A DNA stretch of 55,973 nt, from contig CAMVKS010000016.1 in assembly GCA_947167995.1 (NCBI GenBank), positions 1 through 55,973 of the forward strand, written 5' to 3'. Positions 42,102 to 51,094 of the stretch are shown piece by piece. How positions within the stretch are numbered: the stretch's first letter is position 1; each line of letters starts with the position of its first letter. The position numbers were made by a program, and so were the translations under genes. The notes under the pieces are model-generated. The model was given only the letters and a program-made list of their open reading frames with translations, searched no databases and had not been told where the DNA came from. This stretch comes from an uncultured Prevotellaceae bacterium. GTDB lineage: Bacteria; Bacteroidota; Bacteroidia; Bacteroidales; Muribaculaceae.

Positions 42102-42152
42102 GATAATAAAAACACCTCATCAACATGTGTGTGATGGATTGATGTTGATGAG
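42102..42152 (-). terminator. Intrinsic terminator after the coiled-coil protein gene
   Basis: Perfect 11-bp arms CTCATCAACAT (42116-42126) and ATGTTGATGAG (42142-42152). On the minus strand the T-rich GTGTTTTTATTATC follows. Confidence 0.7.
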
Positions 42153-42167
42153 AATTGTTGATTGCCG

Positions 42168-42863
42168 TTATTTGAGGGTGAATACATGCTGCTTGAGGCA
42201 CATGTCTTCATACCACACCTCGTAGCGGTAGCTGCCGGGTCTGAAATGCCCCTTGTCGCCTCCGCCCCAGCCACTGAGCGAGAGCATGTTCTCGTTGGGG
42301 AGAATGGGATCTACCTTGCAGTCGTAGGAGTAGCCTTTGGGCGACGACGACCCCGTGACGAGCTTTCCCTCGTTGTCGTAGAGACGCACGTTGAGGGTTA
42401 TTTTCTCGCCCACCTTCAGTCCCAGGTAGGTGATTCTTGGCATCAGATACATCGAGCTTGATGCCGATATCGTCTTGCCATAGGACGAGATGGCGTTGCC
42501 GTGGCTGTCGGCATTGGCAACTTCGAGCTTGGTGATATAGATGGGGAGCAGGGTGCGGAAGGTGTCGTTCTCGAGCTGCAGGCGCTCGTTGAGAGCCTTC
42601 TGCCTGCGCAGATTCAAGGCGGTGGTGTCGAGCTCCGACCTCAGGCTAAGTACCTGTTCTTCGAGTTTAGAGATTTTACCTTTGGCGTCCTTGAGGCCTG
42701 CGTGTGCCGATCCAGAATCATGAAACAGCAGCAGCAGACCGCCCACGCTGGCAAGCAGCAGCGCTACAAGCAGCCACACAAGGAGTTTTCCACGCTTCCT
42801 CCTGTTGCCATCGGCCGACGTGTTCAGGCTGCTATTATCGATATTTTCAAGTTCGTTGCTCAT
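42168..42863 (-). CDS. Membrane-anchored coiled-coil protein
   Basis: 231 residues from the ATG at 42861-42863. A GTG at 42920 would lie in the promoter and is rejected. A single membrane helix (LLVWLLVALLLASVGGLLLL) follows a basic RRKRGK stop-transfer segment. A heptad-rich coiled coil follows (LKDAKGKISKLEEQVLSLRS, then LRRQKALNERLQLEND). A beta-domain ends the protein (ITYLGLKVGEKITLNVRLYD, HFRPGSYRYEVWYED). A bitopic inner-membrane protein with a periplasmic domain is expected. Function unknown. Confidence 0.78.
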   Translation of the reverse strand: MSNELENIDNSSLNTSADGNRRKRGKLLVWLLVALLLASVGGLLLLFHDSGSAHAGLKDAKGKISKLEEQVLSLRSELDTTALNLRRQKALNERLQLENDTFRTLLPIYITKLEVANADSHGNAISSYGKTISASSSMYLMPRITYLGLKVGEKITLNVRLYDNEGKLVTGSSSPKGYSYDCKVDPILPNENMLSLSGWGGGDKGHFRPGSYRYEVWYEDMCLKQHVFTLK

Positions 42864-42919
42864 TGTTCTATGTTGTGTGGCAGTGGAGCCCTTGATGCCA
42901 TCTTCAGTAAATTCAGCCA

Positions 42920-42927
42920 CAAAGTTA
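42920..42927 (-). promoter_or_regulatory. -7 box of the coiled-coil protein gene
   Basis: TAACTTTG on the minus strand, overlapping the possible GTG start at 42920. This excludes that start and supports the ATG at 42863. Confidence 0.55.
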
Positions 42928-42985
42928 TGAAACTTTTTATAAATAGCACCTCTATATTGACTTTTTTTTGAATAAAGGGCTTAAA

Positions 42986-43020
42986 AAAGGAGGGCAGAAG
43001 CATGCTTTTGTCCCCCCTTT
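42986..43020 (-). terminator. Intrinsic terminator after the glycosyltransferase gene
   Basis: An imperfect long hairpin with outer arms AAAGGAGGGCA and TGTCCCCCCTTT and inner AAGCATGCTT. On the minus strand it runs into TTTTTTAAG. Confidence 0.7.
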
Positions 43021-43036
43021 AGTTAGTGAGAAGTGC

Positions 43037-44173
43037 TTATTCCTTACCCAAAGCTTGGTTGTAGCATTTCATGATGTTGTGGGCGAGAGCCTGTTGCGTG
43101 AACTGCGCTGCCCGTTTTTTGCCGGCGTCGGCCATGCGTTGGCGCGTGTTGTCGTCCTCGAGCACGGTGTTGATGTGGCGGGCGAGCTGGTGATGGTCGG
43201 CAGGGTCGAAATAGAGCACTGCGTCGGCTCCCACCTCGGTGTGGCATCCGCTGTTGCTGGCGATGGTGGGGGTGCCGCATATCATCGCCTCGATGAGGGT
43301 CTGCCCCATGCCATCCATGAGCGATGGGTCGATAAAGAGCTGCGAGAGGGCATAGAGAGCCATGAAATTGTGCTTGTTGACCGACGACACTCTCACCACG
43401 CGCTCGTCGATGTTGAGCTTGGCGGCAAGGTGCTTGAGCTGCTTGTAGTAATTGTTCTTGGAACCGATGAGCACAAGGTCGATGGTCTTGTCGTTGATTT
43501 CGGCCAGTGCCTTGTAAAGAGTTTCGAGGTTGCCAAGTGAGCTGAAGTCGGTGATGGCGAGAATAAACCTCGATGGCATGTGATACTTCGACTTGACATT
43601 GTCGAGAAACACCTTGTCGGTCAAGTTTTGGGTGTACTCGTCACGGAAAGCGGTGTAGACGACGTCGATCTTGCCTGGCTCGATTTGGAATTTGTCGACA
43701 AGCTCGTTCTTGATGTAGTTGCTTGTTGCTATCACACGATTGGCACGGCGGCAAGCCTTCTTCACCCGCATCTTGTGAGTGACGGCATCGAGCCATGAGT
43801 AGTTGTCCATATATCGGTCGAAAGTGAGGTCCCTCACAGTGTTGACCATTGCCACACGCTGCTTGCCGCTGCCCGAGGGCAAGATGCCGTCGAGGCCGTG
43901 ATAGACCTTCACGTTGTGGCGATAGAAGTCGGTGAAGATGCCGCTGCAGTTGCGCCATGCCCATTTGTTGATTGCTTTGTAGGGAGTCTTGTTGTGCACG
44001 TTGGCAATAGATAGCAGCCACGACATGCCGCGGTCGTCGGTGCTATAGGGCGAGTATACCATGAAGGTGTCGCGCGGGTATTCCATTCCTAACGAAGAAA
44101 TGACAACACGGTCGTAATAACTCAAAGGTGAATTGCCATCAACAGTTCTTATTCCATCAAATCCAATTGTCAT
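43037..44173 (-). CDS. Family 4-type glycosyltransferase
   Basis: 378 residues, GT-B fold. The N-terminal acceptor domain starts MTIGFDGIRTVDGNSPLSYY. The C-terminal Glycos_transf_1 domain has SRFILAITDFSSLGNLETLY and the donor-site run LFIDPSLMDGMGQTLIEAMI, then CGTPTIASN, where the usual EGFG glutamate region reads DGMGQTLIEAM with E intact. The substrate is not predictable. It starts 21 bases after the MscS gene stop and may be co-transcribed with it. Confidence 0.88.
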   Translation of the reverse strand: MTIGFDGIRTVDGNSPLSYYDRVVISSLGMEYPRDTFMVYSPYSTDDRGMSWLLSIANVHNKTPYKAINKWAWRNCSGIFTDFYRHNVKVYHGLDGILPSGSGKQRVAMVNTVRDLTFDRYMDNYSWLDAVTHKMRVKKACRRANRVIATSNYIKNELVDKFQIEPGKIDVVYTAFRDEYTQNLTDKVFLDNVKSKYHMPSRFILAITDFSSLGNLETLYKALAEINDKTIDLVLIGSKNNYYKQLKHLAAKLNIDERVVRVSSVNKHNFMALYALSQLFIDPSLMDGMGQTLIEAMICGTPTIASNSGCHTEVGADAVLYFDPADHHQLARHINTVLEDDNTRQRMADAGKKRAAQFTQQALAHNIMKCYNQALGKE

Positions 44174-44194
44174 AATACAGAAAGTGTTATTTTT

Positions 44195-46945
44195 TTATTC
44201 GTAATTTTGTTTCTTGCTATTTTTTTTATCATCAGCCTGCTGCGCCGGAGCCATGCTCCTGATGTGGATGTCGCGCTGCGGGAAGGGTATCTCGATGCCA
44301 TTGTGCTGGAGAGTGTTGTAGATTGTCTCTTTGACCTTGTAAACAAAGGCTATCTTCTCCTCGACGAGAACCCAGAAGGCTACTATCAGGTTCACGCTGT
44401 TGTCGCCAAAGCTGTCGAAGAGCACTTTGAAGCCCTGCTTGCGCTGGAGGAGCGGCCTGCCGCTGGCGGTGGTCTCGTCCAGATAGTGGTTGAGCTGCTC
44501 GATGAGTAGCGTTCTCACCCTCTCGACATCAACACCATAGGCTACCCCGACGGGAAGCTTGACATACTCGTAGCTGTGGTTTTTTGTCATGTTCTTGAAG
44601 TTCTTGTTGAACAGCTGAGTGTTGAGGAAGGCGATGATGCTGCCGTCGAGGGTGACAATCTGAGTGCTTTGATAGCCTATGCTCTCCACCTTGCCAAGAA
44701 TGCCGTCACACTCGATGTAGTCGCCCACTCTCACACGGCCCGACATGAGCGAGAGTCCGTAGATGAAGTTCTCGAGAATGTCTTTCATCGCAAAACCAAG
44801 ACCGGTGGCGAGACCTGCCGAAATGAGCGATATACCACCCTTGGGAACCTTGAACAGTACAAGCGCAAAAATGAAGTAGCTACCCCACACCACGATAGTG
44901 ATGATATTGTTGGCGAGTGTGATATTCGGCCTCTTAGACGGATCGTCCTTGGTGTTGTTCTTTGTTTTGAACTTCTTGTACATCGCGTGAGCGAGATAGT
45001 TGATGTAGTAGAACACAAAGAACAGTGTGACAACGAGGGTTATTTTGTAGAGCGACACCTGCAGGAGGTCTTGCTGGTCGATGAAGTTGTAGTAGAAAAT
45101 CTTTATCAACAACTGTTTGAGGTCAAACATGTTGGCTGCAAAGACCACACTCATCAGGATGGAGATCACCGACAGGATGGGTAGAACCATCTTTATGAAG
45201 GCATCAAACATCCAGGTCGAGTATATGTGCTGGCCCTTCTTGGCCTGTTCGAGCAGCTTGGCGTTCATCTTCTCCTCGCTCATCTTCTTCTTGCGGTAGG
45301 ACCTCTTGAGCAGGGCGTTCTTCCTGATGCGCTTGATGAGGTACTTGTTGGCATACATCTGGGCGATGTCGTAGAGGCAGATGATGGTCTGTATGCATGC
45401 AAGCTGGAACGACCACCACACCATGATTTGAACGGCGAGCAGTGTATATCCAAACCATGCCAGGGCACAGGCCGCAATCATCGTTGCGAGCGATATAAAT
45501 GAGAGCACCAAATCGGTGATGGGCAGCTCCACTTTTCGGCGACGGAGCACCACAATCTGCCAGAAGGTGAAAATCAGCAGCAGTGGCGGGTAGATGATGT
45601 TGACGACAATGTTGGGGATGAAGATGATGCGGAACACAATCACCACAAACGCCATGAGCAGGAAGGGGGTGTAGACCCACACTCCAGTCTTGATTTGCCT
45701 GCTGTTGAGCCTGATGAGCAGCGACACGAGAATCACAAGCACCAGCCACGAGTAGTTGATGGTGATGCCGATGGCCATGGCAATGAAATTGTGGTTGATG
45801 AGCGACTTGGCGATGGTGATGAAGAGCGAGAACAGGAACACGCCGCATGCGATGCCTATTATTGTCCGCTTGCCTTTATAGTCTTCATTGCCTCTTATTT
45901 TCTTGGGGAGGAACCACCTCAGGATTACGACGCTCAAAATTGTGGCTATGAAGATGTATAACAGGATGAACACCGAGGTCATGAAAATCACGAGACCTCG
46001 CCACTGGCTCTTGATTGGACCTTTTTCCCCGTCGCGGGAGAGAGTGCCGTATTTTTCGGAGAGTTCTTTCTTTATTCTGTTGTAGTTGCTGCCCAGCGAG
46101 GCGAGCACCGAGAAATAGTTGCTGCCGTTGTTCTTGAAGATGCTGTTCTGCAGTTCTTCATATTTCTTCAGGGCATAGCGGTTGAGCGATTCAAGTTTGG
46201 CAGTCACCTCGTCATAGAACTCCTTGTCCTTGCTCATCTTCTCCTTGGTCTTGAAAATGATGTTTCTGAGGGCTTGAGCGTAGACGAGGCATTTCTCTCT
46301 GATGCCTTTCTCGCGTTCATTGAGGACGTACAATGCGTCATCATCCAATTCGTCGCCCGACTGTATCAATATGTTCTCTATTGACTGCTGAGCATTGGGG
46401 TCGTCGGTCTCTTTGTGTGTGGCCTCTGTTGACTCCATGATGCTGTCGGCGATTTGTTCTATTGCCGATGTCTCGCTGGCAGCAGCCCTTCTCTTTTTAG
46501 ACTTCTTGGAGTCGTCGATGGCGGGAGCTATGTGTTTGAGAACATAGATGAGGCTGTCGTAACGCTCAATCTCGCTGTCGAGTTTCTTCAAGATCTGGTT
46601 GAACGGAAGGGGAGTAATATTGTTGTTATTATAGAGGTCGGTAGCCTGCTGGCAGGCATAGGCCATGTCGAACGAGAACTCGTTGTTCTGTGAGTAGAGT
46701 ATGAGCGAGAGCTGGTCAATCTGCTGCATGGTGGCAACAAGTTGTTCGTGCTGCTTCTGAGCATTCTGCTCATAGCGGCGCATGATGCTTTTTTGCTCCT
46801 TGTATTTTGTCTCTAACTCGGCACAGAGCACCTCGATAGTGTGTCCAAAGTCGGCCTCTTTGAATACGGCATCAGATTGTCTCACTCCTGAGAGCAAGAA
46901 AATCACAAGAACCACAATTTTTATATAACGGTTTGTCGATGTCAT
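44195..46945 (-). CDS. Large MscS-family mechanosensitive channel
   Basis: 916 residues from the ATG at 46943-46945. The longer upstream frame overlaps the 47017 gene and has no signal, so it is rejected. A signal-like helix (IVVLVIFLLSGVRQSDA) is followed by a long periplasmic helical region (about 35-370) and then about ten membrane helices. The MscS pore helix is in GGISLISAGLATGLGFAMKD, with the beta-domain start SGRVRVGDYIECDGILGKVE, then SIGYQSTQIVTLDGSIIAFL. C-terminal LPVGVAYGVDVERV closes the cytoplasmic vestibule. It is expected to open under membrane tension and protect against osmotic down-shock. Confidence 0.92.
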   Translation of the reverse strand: MTSTNRYIKIVVLVIFLLSGVRQSDAVFKEADFGHTIEVLCAELETKYKEQKSIMRRYEQNAQKQHEQLVATMQQIDQLSLILYSQNNEFSFDMAYACQQATDLYNNNNITPLPFNQILKKLDSEIERYDSLIYVLKHIAPAIDDSKKSKKRRAAASETSAIEQIADSIMESTEATHKETDDPNAQQSIENILIQSGDELDDDALYVLNEREKGIREKCLVYAQALRNIIFKTKEKMSKDKEFYDEVTAKLESLNRYALKKYEELQNSIFKNNGSNYFSVLASLGSNYNRIKKELSEKYGTLSRDGEKGPIKSQWRGLVIFMTSVFILLYIFIATILSVVILRWFLPKKIRGNEDYKGKRTIIGIACGVFLFSLFITIAKSLINHNFIAMAIGITINYSWLVLVILVSLLIRLNSRQIKTGVWVYTPFLLMAFVVIVFRIIFIPNIVVNIIYPPLLLIFTFWQIVVLRRRKVELPITDLVLSFISLATMIAACALAWFGYTLLAVQIMVWWSFQLACIQTIICLYDIAQMYANKYLIKRIRKNALLKRSYRKKKMSEEKMNAKLLEQAKKGQHIYSTWMFDAFIKMVLPILSVISILMSVVFAANMFDLKQLLIKIFYYNFIDQQDLLQVSLYKITLVVTLFFVFYYINYLAHAMYKKFKTKNNTKDDPSKRPNITLANNIITIVVWGSYFIFALVLFKVPKGGISLISAGLATGLGFAMKDILENFIYGLSLMSGRVRVGDYIECDGILGKVESIGYQSTQIVTLDGSIIAFLNTQLFNKNFKNMTKNHSYEYVKLPVGVAYGVDVERVRTLLIEQLNHYLDETTASGRPLLQRKQGFKVLFDSFGDNSVNLIVAFWVLVEEKIAFVYKVKETIYNTLQHNGIEIPFPQRDIHIRSMAPAQQADDKKNSKKQNYE

Positions 46946-47016
46946 ATTATTATAAATAATAAGGTGTTGCCAGTAGGAGGGGTATTGCTCTGCTGTCGTC
47001 TCCCTCCCAGGGAATG

Positions 47017-47484
47017 TTAATGGTGTTGTTGCAGCCACATGATTGCAAGACCGGCTGCAATGATTGCAAGAAGAAGGATGTAGATTCTGCTGCTCACCAT
47101 TCGCTCTATTGCCAGGTGCACTTGTGCGAGGGTGGAGAGATTGCCATTGATGCACTCATGGGCTATCGCCTCGAGCTTCTTGTCGCTGCGCTTGCTGTGG
47201 GCCAAGGCTTCAAGCAGCAGTGCGCCATAGGCTTTGACATTCTGTTGCTCGCTGCTGCTGGCATGTGTCACTCTCACCTGTGTGAAATCCTTGCTCAGCT
47301 CGACAGTGTTGCTCGTCAGCTGCCCGTTATGGCTGTTGGCTTCTTGTGTTTGAAATCTGATGAGTTCTTCAACAAGAGGCTGACGCAGCGCTTTCAACGC
47401 ATGCGGTGATAGGTTTCTATCACCGCGCGAGAAGAGAGAGTAGAGGCTGACGTAATTCATTCCCAACGTCGATTCATAATGCAC
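47017..47484 (-). CDS. C-terminally anchored hypothetical protein
   Basis: 155 residues (or 147 if the ATG at 47458-47460 is used). It is mostly helical and ends in a single membrane helix, IYILLLAIIAAGLAIMWL, followed by a short QQHH end, a tail-anchored layout. A family was not recognised. It lies between the zinc-ribbon gene at 47530 and the MscS gene, all reading left, and is probably in the same transcription unit. Confidence 0.62.
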   Translation of the reverse strand: MHYESTLGMNYVSLYSLFSRGDRNLSPHALKALRQPLVEELIRFQTQEANSHNGQLTSNTVELSKDFTQVRVTHASSSEQQNVKAYGALLLEALAHSKRSDKKLEAIAHECINGNLSTLAQVHLAIERMVSSRIYILLLAIIAAGLAIMWLQQHH

Positions 47485-47529
47485 GATTAATAATGCACAA
47501 TGAACATTTCACAAGAGAGATTGAGCATG

Positions 47530-48855
47530 TCAAGGCTTGGGTGCGTCTTCCTTCTTTTCAGGCTGAGCTGGAGCTGCTGGCTTGGATGCCGCAGGCTTGG
47601 ATGTGTGCTGACCGTTGTTGAGGTCGACTTGCTCACGGCTGCCGTCGCTCTTGCGTATGTTGAGGATGCCTTTCTCGGTGTCTTCAAAGCCAATGGCCTC
47701 AGCGCCACCCGAATGTATTCTGGTGTTTTTGCCTGTAGAGCTGTCATATCGCACCACGCTACCGTCTTTGAGGCGGAATACGGTGAATCGACCAGCTTTC
47801 TTGGTTTCTACTATGTCATCTTTGTGGAACATGGGGCTGTCTTTGTCCTGTCCCACAGATGCCTGCTGGCTGGGTGTGGCTTGAGGTGTGGCGGCGGGGT
47901 CGGTGACCTGCTGCTCTTGAGTGGTGGTTGGCTCGGTGGCGTCGAGAATGTCGGAGCTGTTGTCGTTGCCTTTTATACTGAGAATGCGGATGTTCAAGCG
48001 TGCTTGATTGTCCATCCACTGTGTCGCCTTGTTGCTGGTGGTGGCTGGGTTGCACACTATCACCCTCTCGCCGTTGATGTCTTGGTAGGTGCCATCATAT
48101 GTCATCTTTGTGATGTTGCGGCTCTGAACGTCATAGAGATTCAGTACCACGCTGGCGTTGCTGGGGTTGCTTCTGGGCGAACTCAGGTAGGCATAGAAGA
48201 AATAGCTGCGTCCATCAATGACGGTCTTTTGGGGTACATACTCGATGCTGGTCTTGAGTTGGTCTTGGTCAAACTTCACATCGTTGCCGGCGATGTCGAC
48301 CTTCTGGATGTTCTTTGGGTCGATTTTCCAGCTGTCTCCGTTCTGCACGAGCTCATAGAGCTTGTAGAACTTGTCGGGGAGCAGTGTGATACCAATGATT
48401 TTGTCGTTTTTACCACGTTCTGTGCCATCTATTCTCAGTGCGTAGACTATGCGCTCTCCGTCAACGTCGTAGTGGTTCTCGTTGAGAGTTTGCCTGAATG
48501 CGTCGGATGCAGCAGCGATGGCTTCGGCGGCATTGCTGTTTTCTTCGGCTGTCACGGCCTCTTGTGTGTTTTCTTTGTTGCCGCTGAAGAAACACTTGTT
48601 AATGGCGAAGATAGATATCAACGCAGCCACGGCGATTCCCACTACTATCAACAGAGTTTTGTAGCTGCGCTCAACACCCTTGTCGTTGCTCTGTGGCTCA
48701 CGCTGCTCAGGCTCGTCGCTCCAATCTTCATAGTCTCGTCTTGGCTCGCGGCGACTGCTGTAGTCAGAAGTATTTATCCGGCTGCCGCACTTGTTGCAGA
48801 ATGCCGAATCCTCAGGCAGCTGATGGCCGCAGTTGGGGCATTTGATTGTGTTCAT
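47530..48855 (-). CDS. Zinc-ribbon membrane protein
   Basis: 441 residues from the ATG at 48853-48855, which places a zinc ribbon (CPNCGHQLPEDSAFCNKCGS) directly at the N-terminus. Upstream in-frame codons precede it but would read through the leader. After a basic linker (SSRREPRRDYEDWSDEPEQR) comes a membrane helix (TLLIVVGIAVAALISIFAI). An extracytoplasmic domain (KNDKIIGITLLPDKFYKLYE, SRSYFFYAYLSS-like) follows, and a Pro/Ala/Lys-rich tail (SKPAASKPAAPAQPEKKEDA). Such N-terminal zinc-ribbon bitopic proteins are common and uncharacterised. A canonical promoter lies just upstream. Confidence 0.82.
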   Translation of the reverse strand: MNTIKCPNCGHQLPEDSAFCNKCGSRINTSDYSSRREPRRDYEDWSDEPEQREPQSNDKGVERSYKTLLIVVGIAVAALISIFAINKCFFSGNKENTQEAVTAEENSNAAEAIAAASDAFRQTLNENHYDVDGERIVYALRIDGTERGKNDKIIGITLLPDKFYKLYELVQNGDSWKIDPKNIQKVDIAGNDVKFDQDQLKTSIEYVPQKTVIDGRSYFFYAYLSSPRSNPSNASVVLNLYDVQSRNITKMTYDGTYQDINGERVIVCNPATTSNKATQWMDNQARLNIRILSIKGNDNSSDILDATEPTTTQEQQVTDPAATPQATPSQQASVGQDKDSPMFHKDDIVETKKAGRFTVFRLKDGSVVRYDSSTGKNTRIHSGGAEAIGFEDTEKGILNIRKSDGSREQVDLNNGQHTSKPAASKPAAPAQPEKKEDAPKP

Positions 48856-48897
48856 ACTTATTGTAATGTTGTTGGTAATATTAGCTTTTTTGACTTG

Positions 48898-48928
48898 CAA
48901 ATGTATAACAAATATCTAATTCGAGCAA
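48898..48928 (-). promoter_or_regulatory. Promoter of the zinc-ribbon/MscS/glycosyltransferase group
   Basis: Minus strand: TTG (48926-48928), 20 bases, TACATTTG (48898-48905), 43 bases upstream of the ATG at 48855. Confidence 0.65.
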
Positions 48929-48974
48929 GAAAAAGAGAGTTTTATTGTTTATAATGCACAATTCATAATGCACA

Positions 48975-49016
48975 ATGCACAATTGCGGAATGCGCCGCAG
49001 GCGCAAACTTATCACT
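48975..49016. repeat. Intergenic repeat, copy 1
   Basis: ATGCACAATTGCGGAATG, then the hairpin TGCGCC-GCA-GGCGCA and AAACTTATCACTTA. It is nearly identical to 51033-51076. It is preceded by short tandem ATAATGCACAAT-type units, which also occur at 47471-47505. Confidence 0.65.
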
Positions 49017-49036
49017 TATCACTTATTACTTACTAC

Positions 49037-51004
49037 TCACTTTATCGTGAGCCTGTCCTCGCTCATTCGTGTCATGTACTGCTGGATGAGAGCTTTAAGC
49101 TCGATTTCCATCTGCTGTTGAATGGGAACTTTTCCCACGAGATTGTAGCGTAGCATGGTGTCGTTGCGGAATCGGAACATCGCCTTCACCTTCTCGCCGT
49201 CGTGCTGCATCATCCAGTCTCCCTTGATATACTGATAAATACCATTGTTATAGTTGAACGCCCATGTCTCGTCGACCGGGGTGTTGAGCACATCACATCC
49301 AAAGGCAAGATAGGGCTTGTCGTAGTCCAGGATTCCCATGAGTGTGGGCATGATGCTCGATTGCTGCATCACCACATTCTCGAGTTCTGCTGCGGGAAGG
49401 CTCTCATCGGGGGTGAAGAAGATGATGGGAATGGAATACACGCCCAAGTCGGTCTTGTACTTGTCGTGAGTGCTCAGGTTGGTGTGGTCGGCGGTGATGA
49501 TGAAGATGGTGTTGTTATACCATGGCTGCTTGGTTGCCTGCTCAAAGAAGTGCCGCAGAGCCATGTCGGTGTAGCGCACGCACTTGTGAATGGGTTGTGT
49601 GCCCTCTTCGGGGAACTGGTTTTCCAGCTCTTTGGGAACCTTGAACGGGTGGTGGCTCGATGCGGTGAACACGGTGGCGAGGAATGGCTCTTTGAAGCCG
49701 TTGATTTTGTGGCACATGAACTGCAGGAACGGGTCGTCCCAGATTGCCCAGGTGCCGTCAAAGTCGCGGTCACCGCGAGTGCTTGGGTCGGCATTGAATT
49801 CGGTGCGTCCCAGATATTGCTGGAAGCCAGTTGAGCGGGCAAAAGCCTCGAAGCCCATCGAGCCGTTCTGCGCCCCATGGAAGAAGGCTGTGGTATAGCC
49901 TTTGTCGCCAAGCTGCCGTGCCATTCCGCTGAGCTCGTTCATCGACGCCGGAGTGAGGATGAAAGGCTCCTTCATCATTGGAATGCTCGAGAGGATGGAC
50001 GGCATGGCGTCGATGCTCTTGCGTCCGCAGGCATAGCTGTACTTGAAGGTGAGCGACTGGGTCAACAGCGAGTCGCAGAAAGGTGTGTAACCCTTGTACT
50101 TGCCGCCGTCAAGGTCGTGATTGAAAAAGCCCATGTACTCTTTGCCATAGCTTTCGATGATGATAACCACCACATTTTTTGGGGTGAAGGTCGCCGAGTC
50201 GGGGGCGGCATGAACTGGAGTGTAGATTGCCTCGAGTTGTGCTTGGTCTTTGAAGTAATGTGGATTGGAATACACGTTCTTGCCAATGGTGCGAATCAGC
50301 GAGAATGGTGTGTTCAGCACCAGGGCGGCATCGATGGGACGGTCCACATACTGGTTGGCATTGCTCACCGTGATGGGGCGCACAGCCGTGGCAAGGCCTC
50401 CGCGCATGCCGCTTATCATAGCTGGCACCATTGCGAGCACGCCTGCGGTCATGATAGCGTAGTATCGCCAGTTGCGGGCGTGCCCCGCAGTGAGGCGCGG
50501 CATGACATATAGCTTCCACATCGCCCACACCAGCACCACCGCAATGAGCACTAAGTACCAGTGGCTCAAGATTTCGGTGCCGAATATGCCCGCGAGGTTG
50601 CCCTCATGGCTGAACTCGCCGAAAACGGTGCTTGTGGTGCGTCGGTTGGTATACTGGAAGTAAACGGCATCCATCAGGTTCATGACCAAGGCCACGGTGT
50701 TGACAACCACAAAAATCCACTTGCACACCTTGTGATAGGTGCTGTTCTCCTTGAGGTGCAGCGGCAATATCATCATGGCGATATAGAGCGAGCAGGTGTA
50801 CATGATTGCCGACGAGTCGAACATCATGCCGCCCTTGAAGGCACTCACAATTCCGCTTGTGTCAAGACCCTGCTTGAAAATGCTGTAATTCTCAAGCAGA
50901 TACACTACACGCGCCACGAAATATAGCACATAGGCCATTAAAAGGTTGCACACTACCGCCACCAGCGGTGCAAAACGCGAAGCAAGAAACTTTTTATAGT
51001 TCAT
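49037..51004 (-). CDS. LTA-synthase-like sulfatase-fold membrane enzyme
   Basis: 655 residues. Five membrane helices fill the first 200 residues. The C-terminal alkaline-phosphatase/sulfatase fold has the metal site NVVVIIIESYGKEYMGFFNH, the nucleophile region YACGRKSIDAMPSIL (serine rather than the threonine of Gram-positive LtaS), and the second metal site IFIITADHTN. Enzymes of this group transfer phosphoglycerol or phosphoethanolamine to lipids or glycans. Here the substrate is probably an envelope glycolipid. It sits between two copies of an intergenic repeat. Confidence 0.9.
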   Translation of the reverse strand: MNYKKFLASRFAPLVAVVCNLLMAYVLYFVARVVYLLENYSIFKQGLDTSGIVSAFKGGMMFDSSAIMYTCSLYIAMMILPLHLKENSTYHKVCKWIFVVVNTVALVMNLMDAVYFQYTNRRTTSTVFGEFSHEGNLAGIFGTEILSHWYLVLIAVVLVWAMWKLYVMPRLTAGHARNWRYYAIMTAGVLAMVPAMISGMRGGLATAVRPITVSNANQYVDRPIDAALVLNTPFSLIRTIGKNVYSNPHYFKDQAQLEAIYTPVHAAPDSATFTPKNVVVIIIESYGKEYMGFFNHDLDGGKYKGYTPFCDSLLTQSLTFKYSYACGRKSIDAMPSILSSIPMMKEPFILTPASMNELSGMARQLGDKGYTTAFFHGAQNGSMGFEAFARSTGFQQYLGRTEFNADPSTRGDRDFDGTWAIWDDPFLQFMCHKINGFKEPFLATVFTASSHHPFKVPKELENQFPEEGTQPIHKCVRYTDMALRHFFEQATKQPWYNNTIFIITADHTNLSTHDKYKTDLGVYSIPIIFFTPDESLPAAELENVVMQQSSIMPTLMGILDYDKPYLAFGCDVLNTPVDETWAFNYNNGIYQYIKGDWMMQHDGEKVKAMFRFRNDTMLRYNLVGKVPIQQQMEIELKALIQQYMTRMSEDRLTIK

Positions 51005-51032
51005 AGTTTTTTAATAATGCACCACTTATGTA

Positions 51033-51076
51033 ATGCACAATTGCAGAATGCGCCACAGGCGCAAACTTACCACTTA
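51033..51076. repeat. Intergenic repeat, copy 2
   Basis: ATGCACAATTGCAGAATG, then TGCGCC-ACA-GGCGCA and AAACTTACCACTTA. It flanks the sulfatase-fold gene on the other side from copy 1. Confidence 0.65.
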
Positions 51077-51094
51077 CTAATTACTACTTACCGT

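Noticed and set aside
46946-47155. A 70-residue N-terminal extension of the MscS channel
   Set aside because: It overlaps the 47017 gene and is His/Ser/Gln-rich junk; the signal-like helix begins just after the ATG at 46945.
47500-48954. A 484-codon open frame on the plus strand
   Set aside because: It is antisense to the zinc-ribbon membrane protein gene (47530-48855), which has a recognisable domain, promoter and start. The antisense product is a Val/Leu/Cys-rich sequence without domains.
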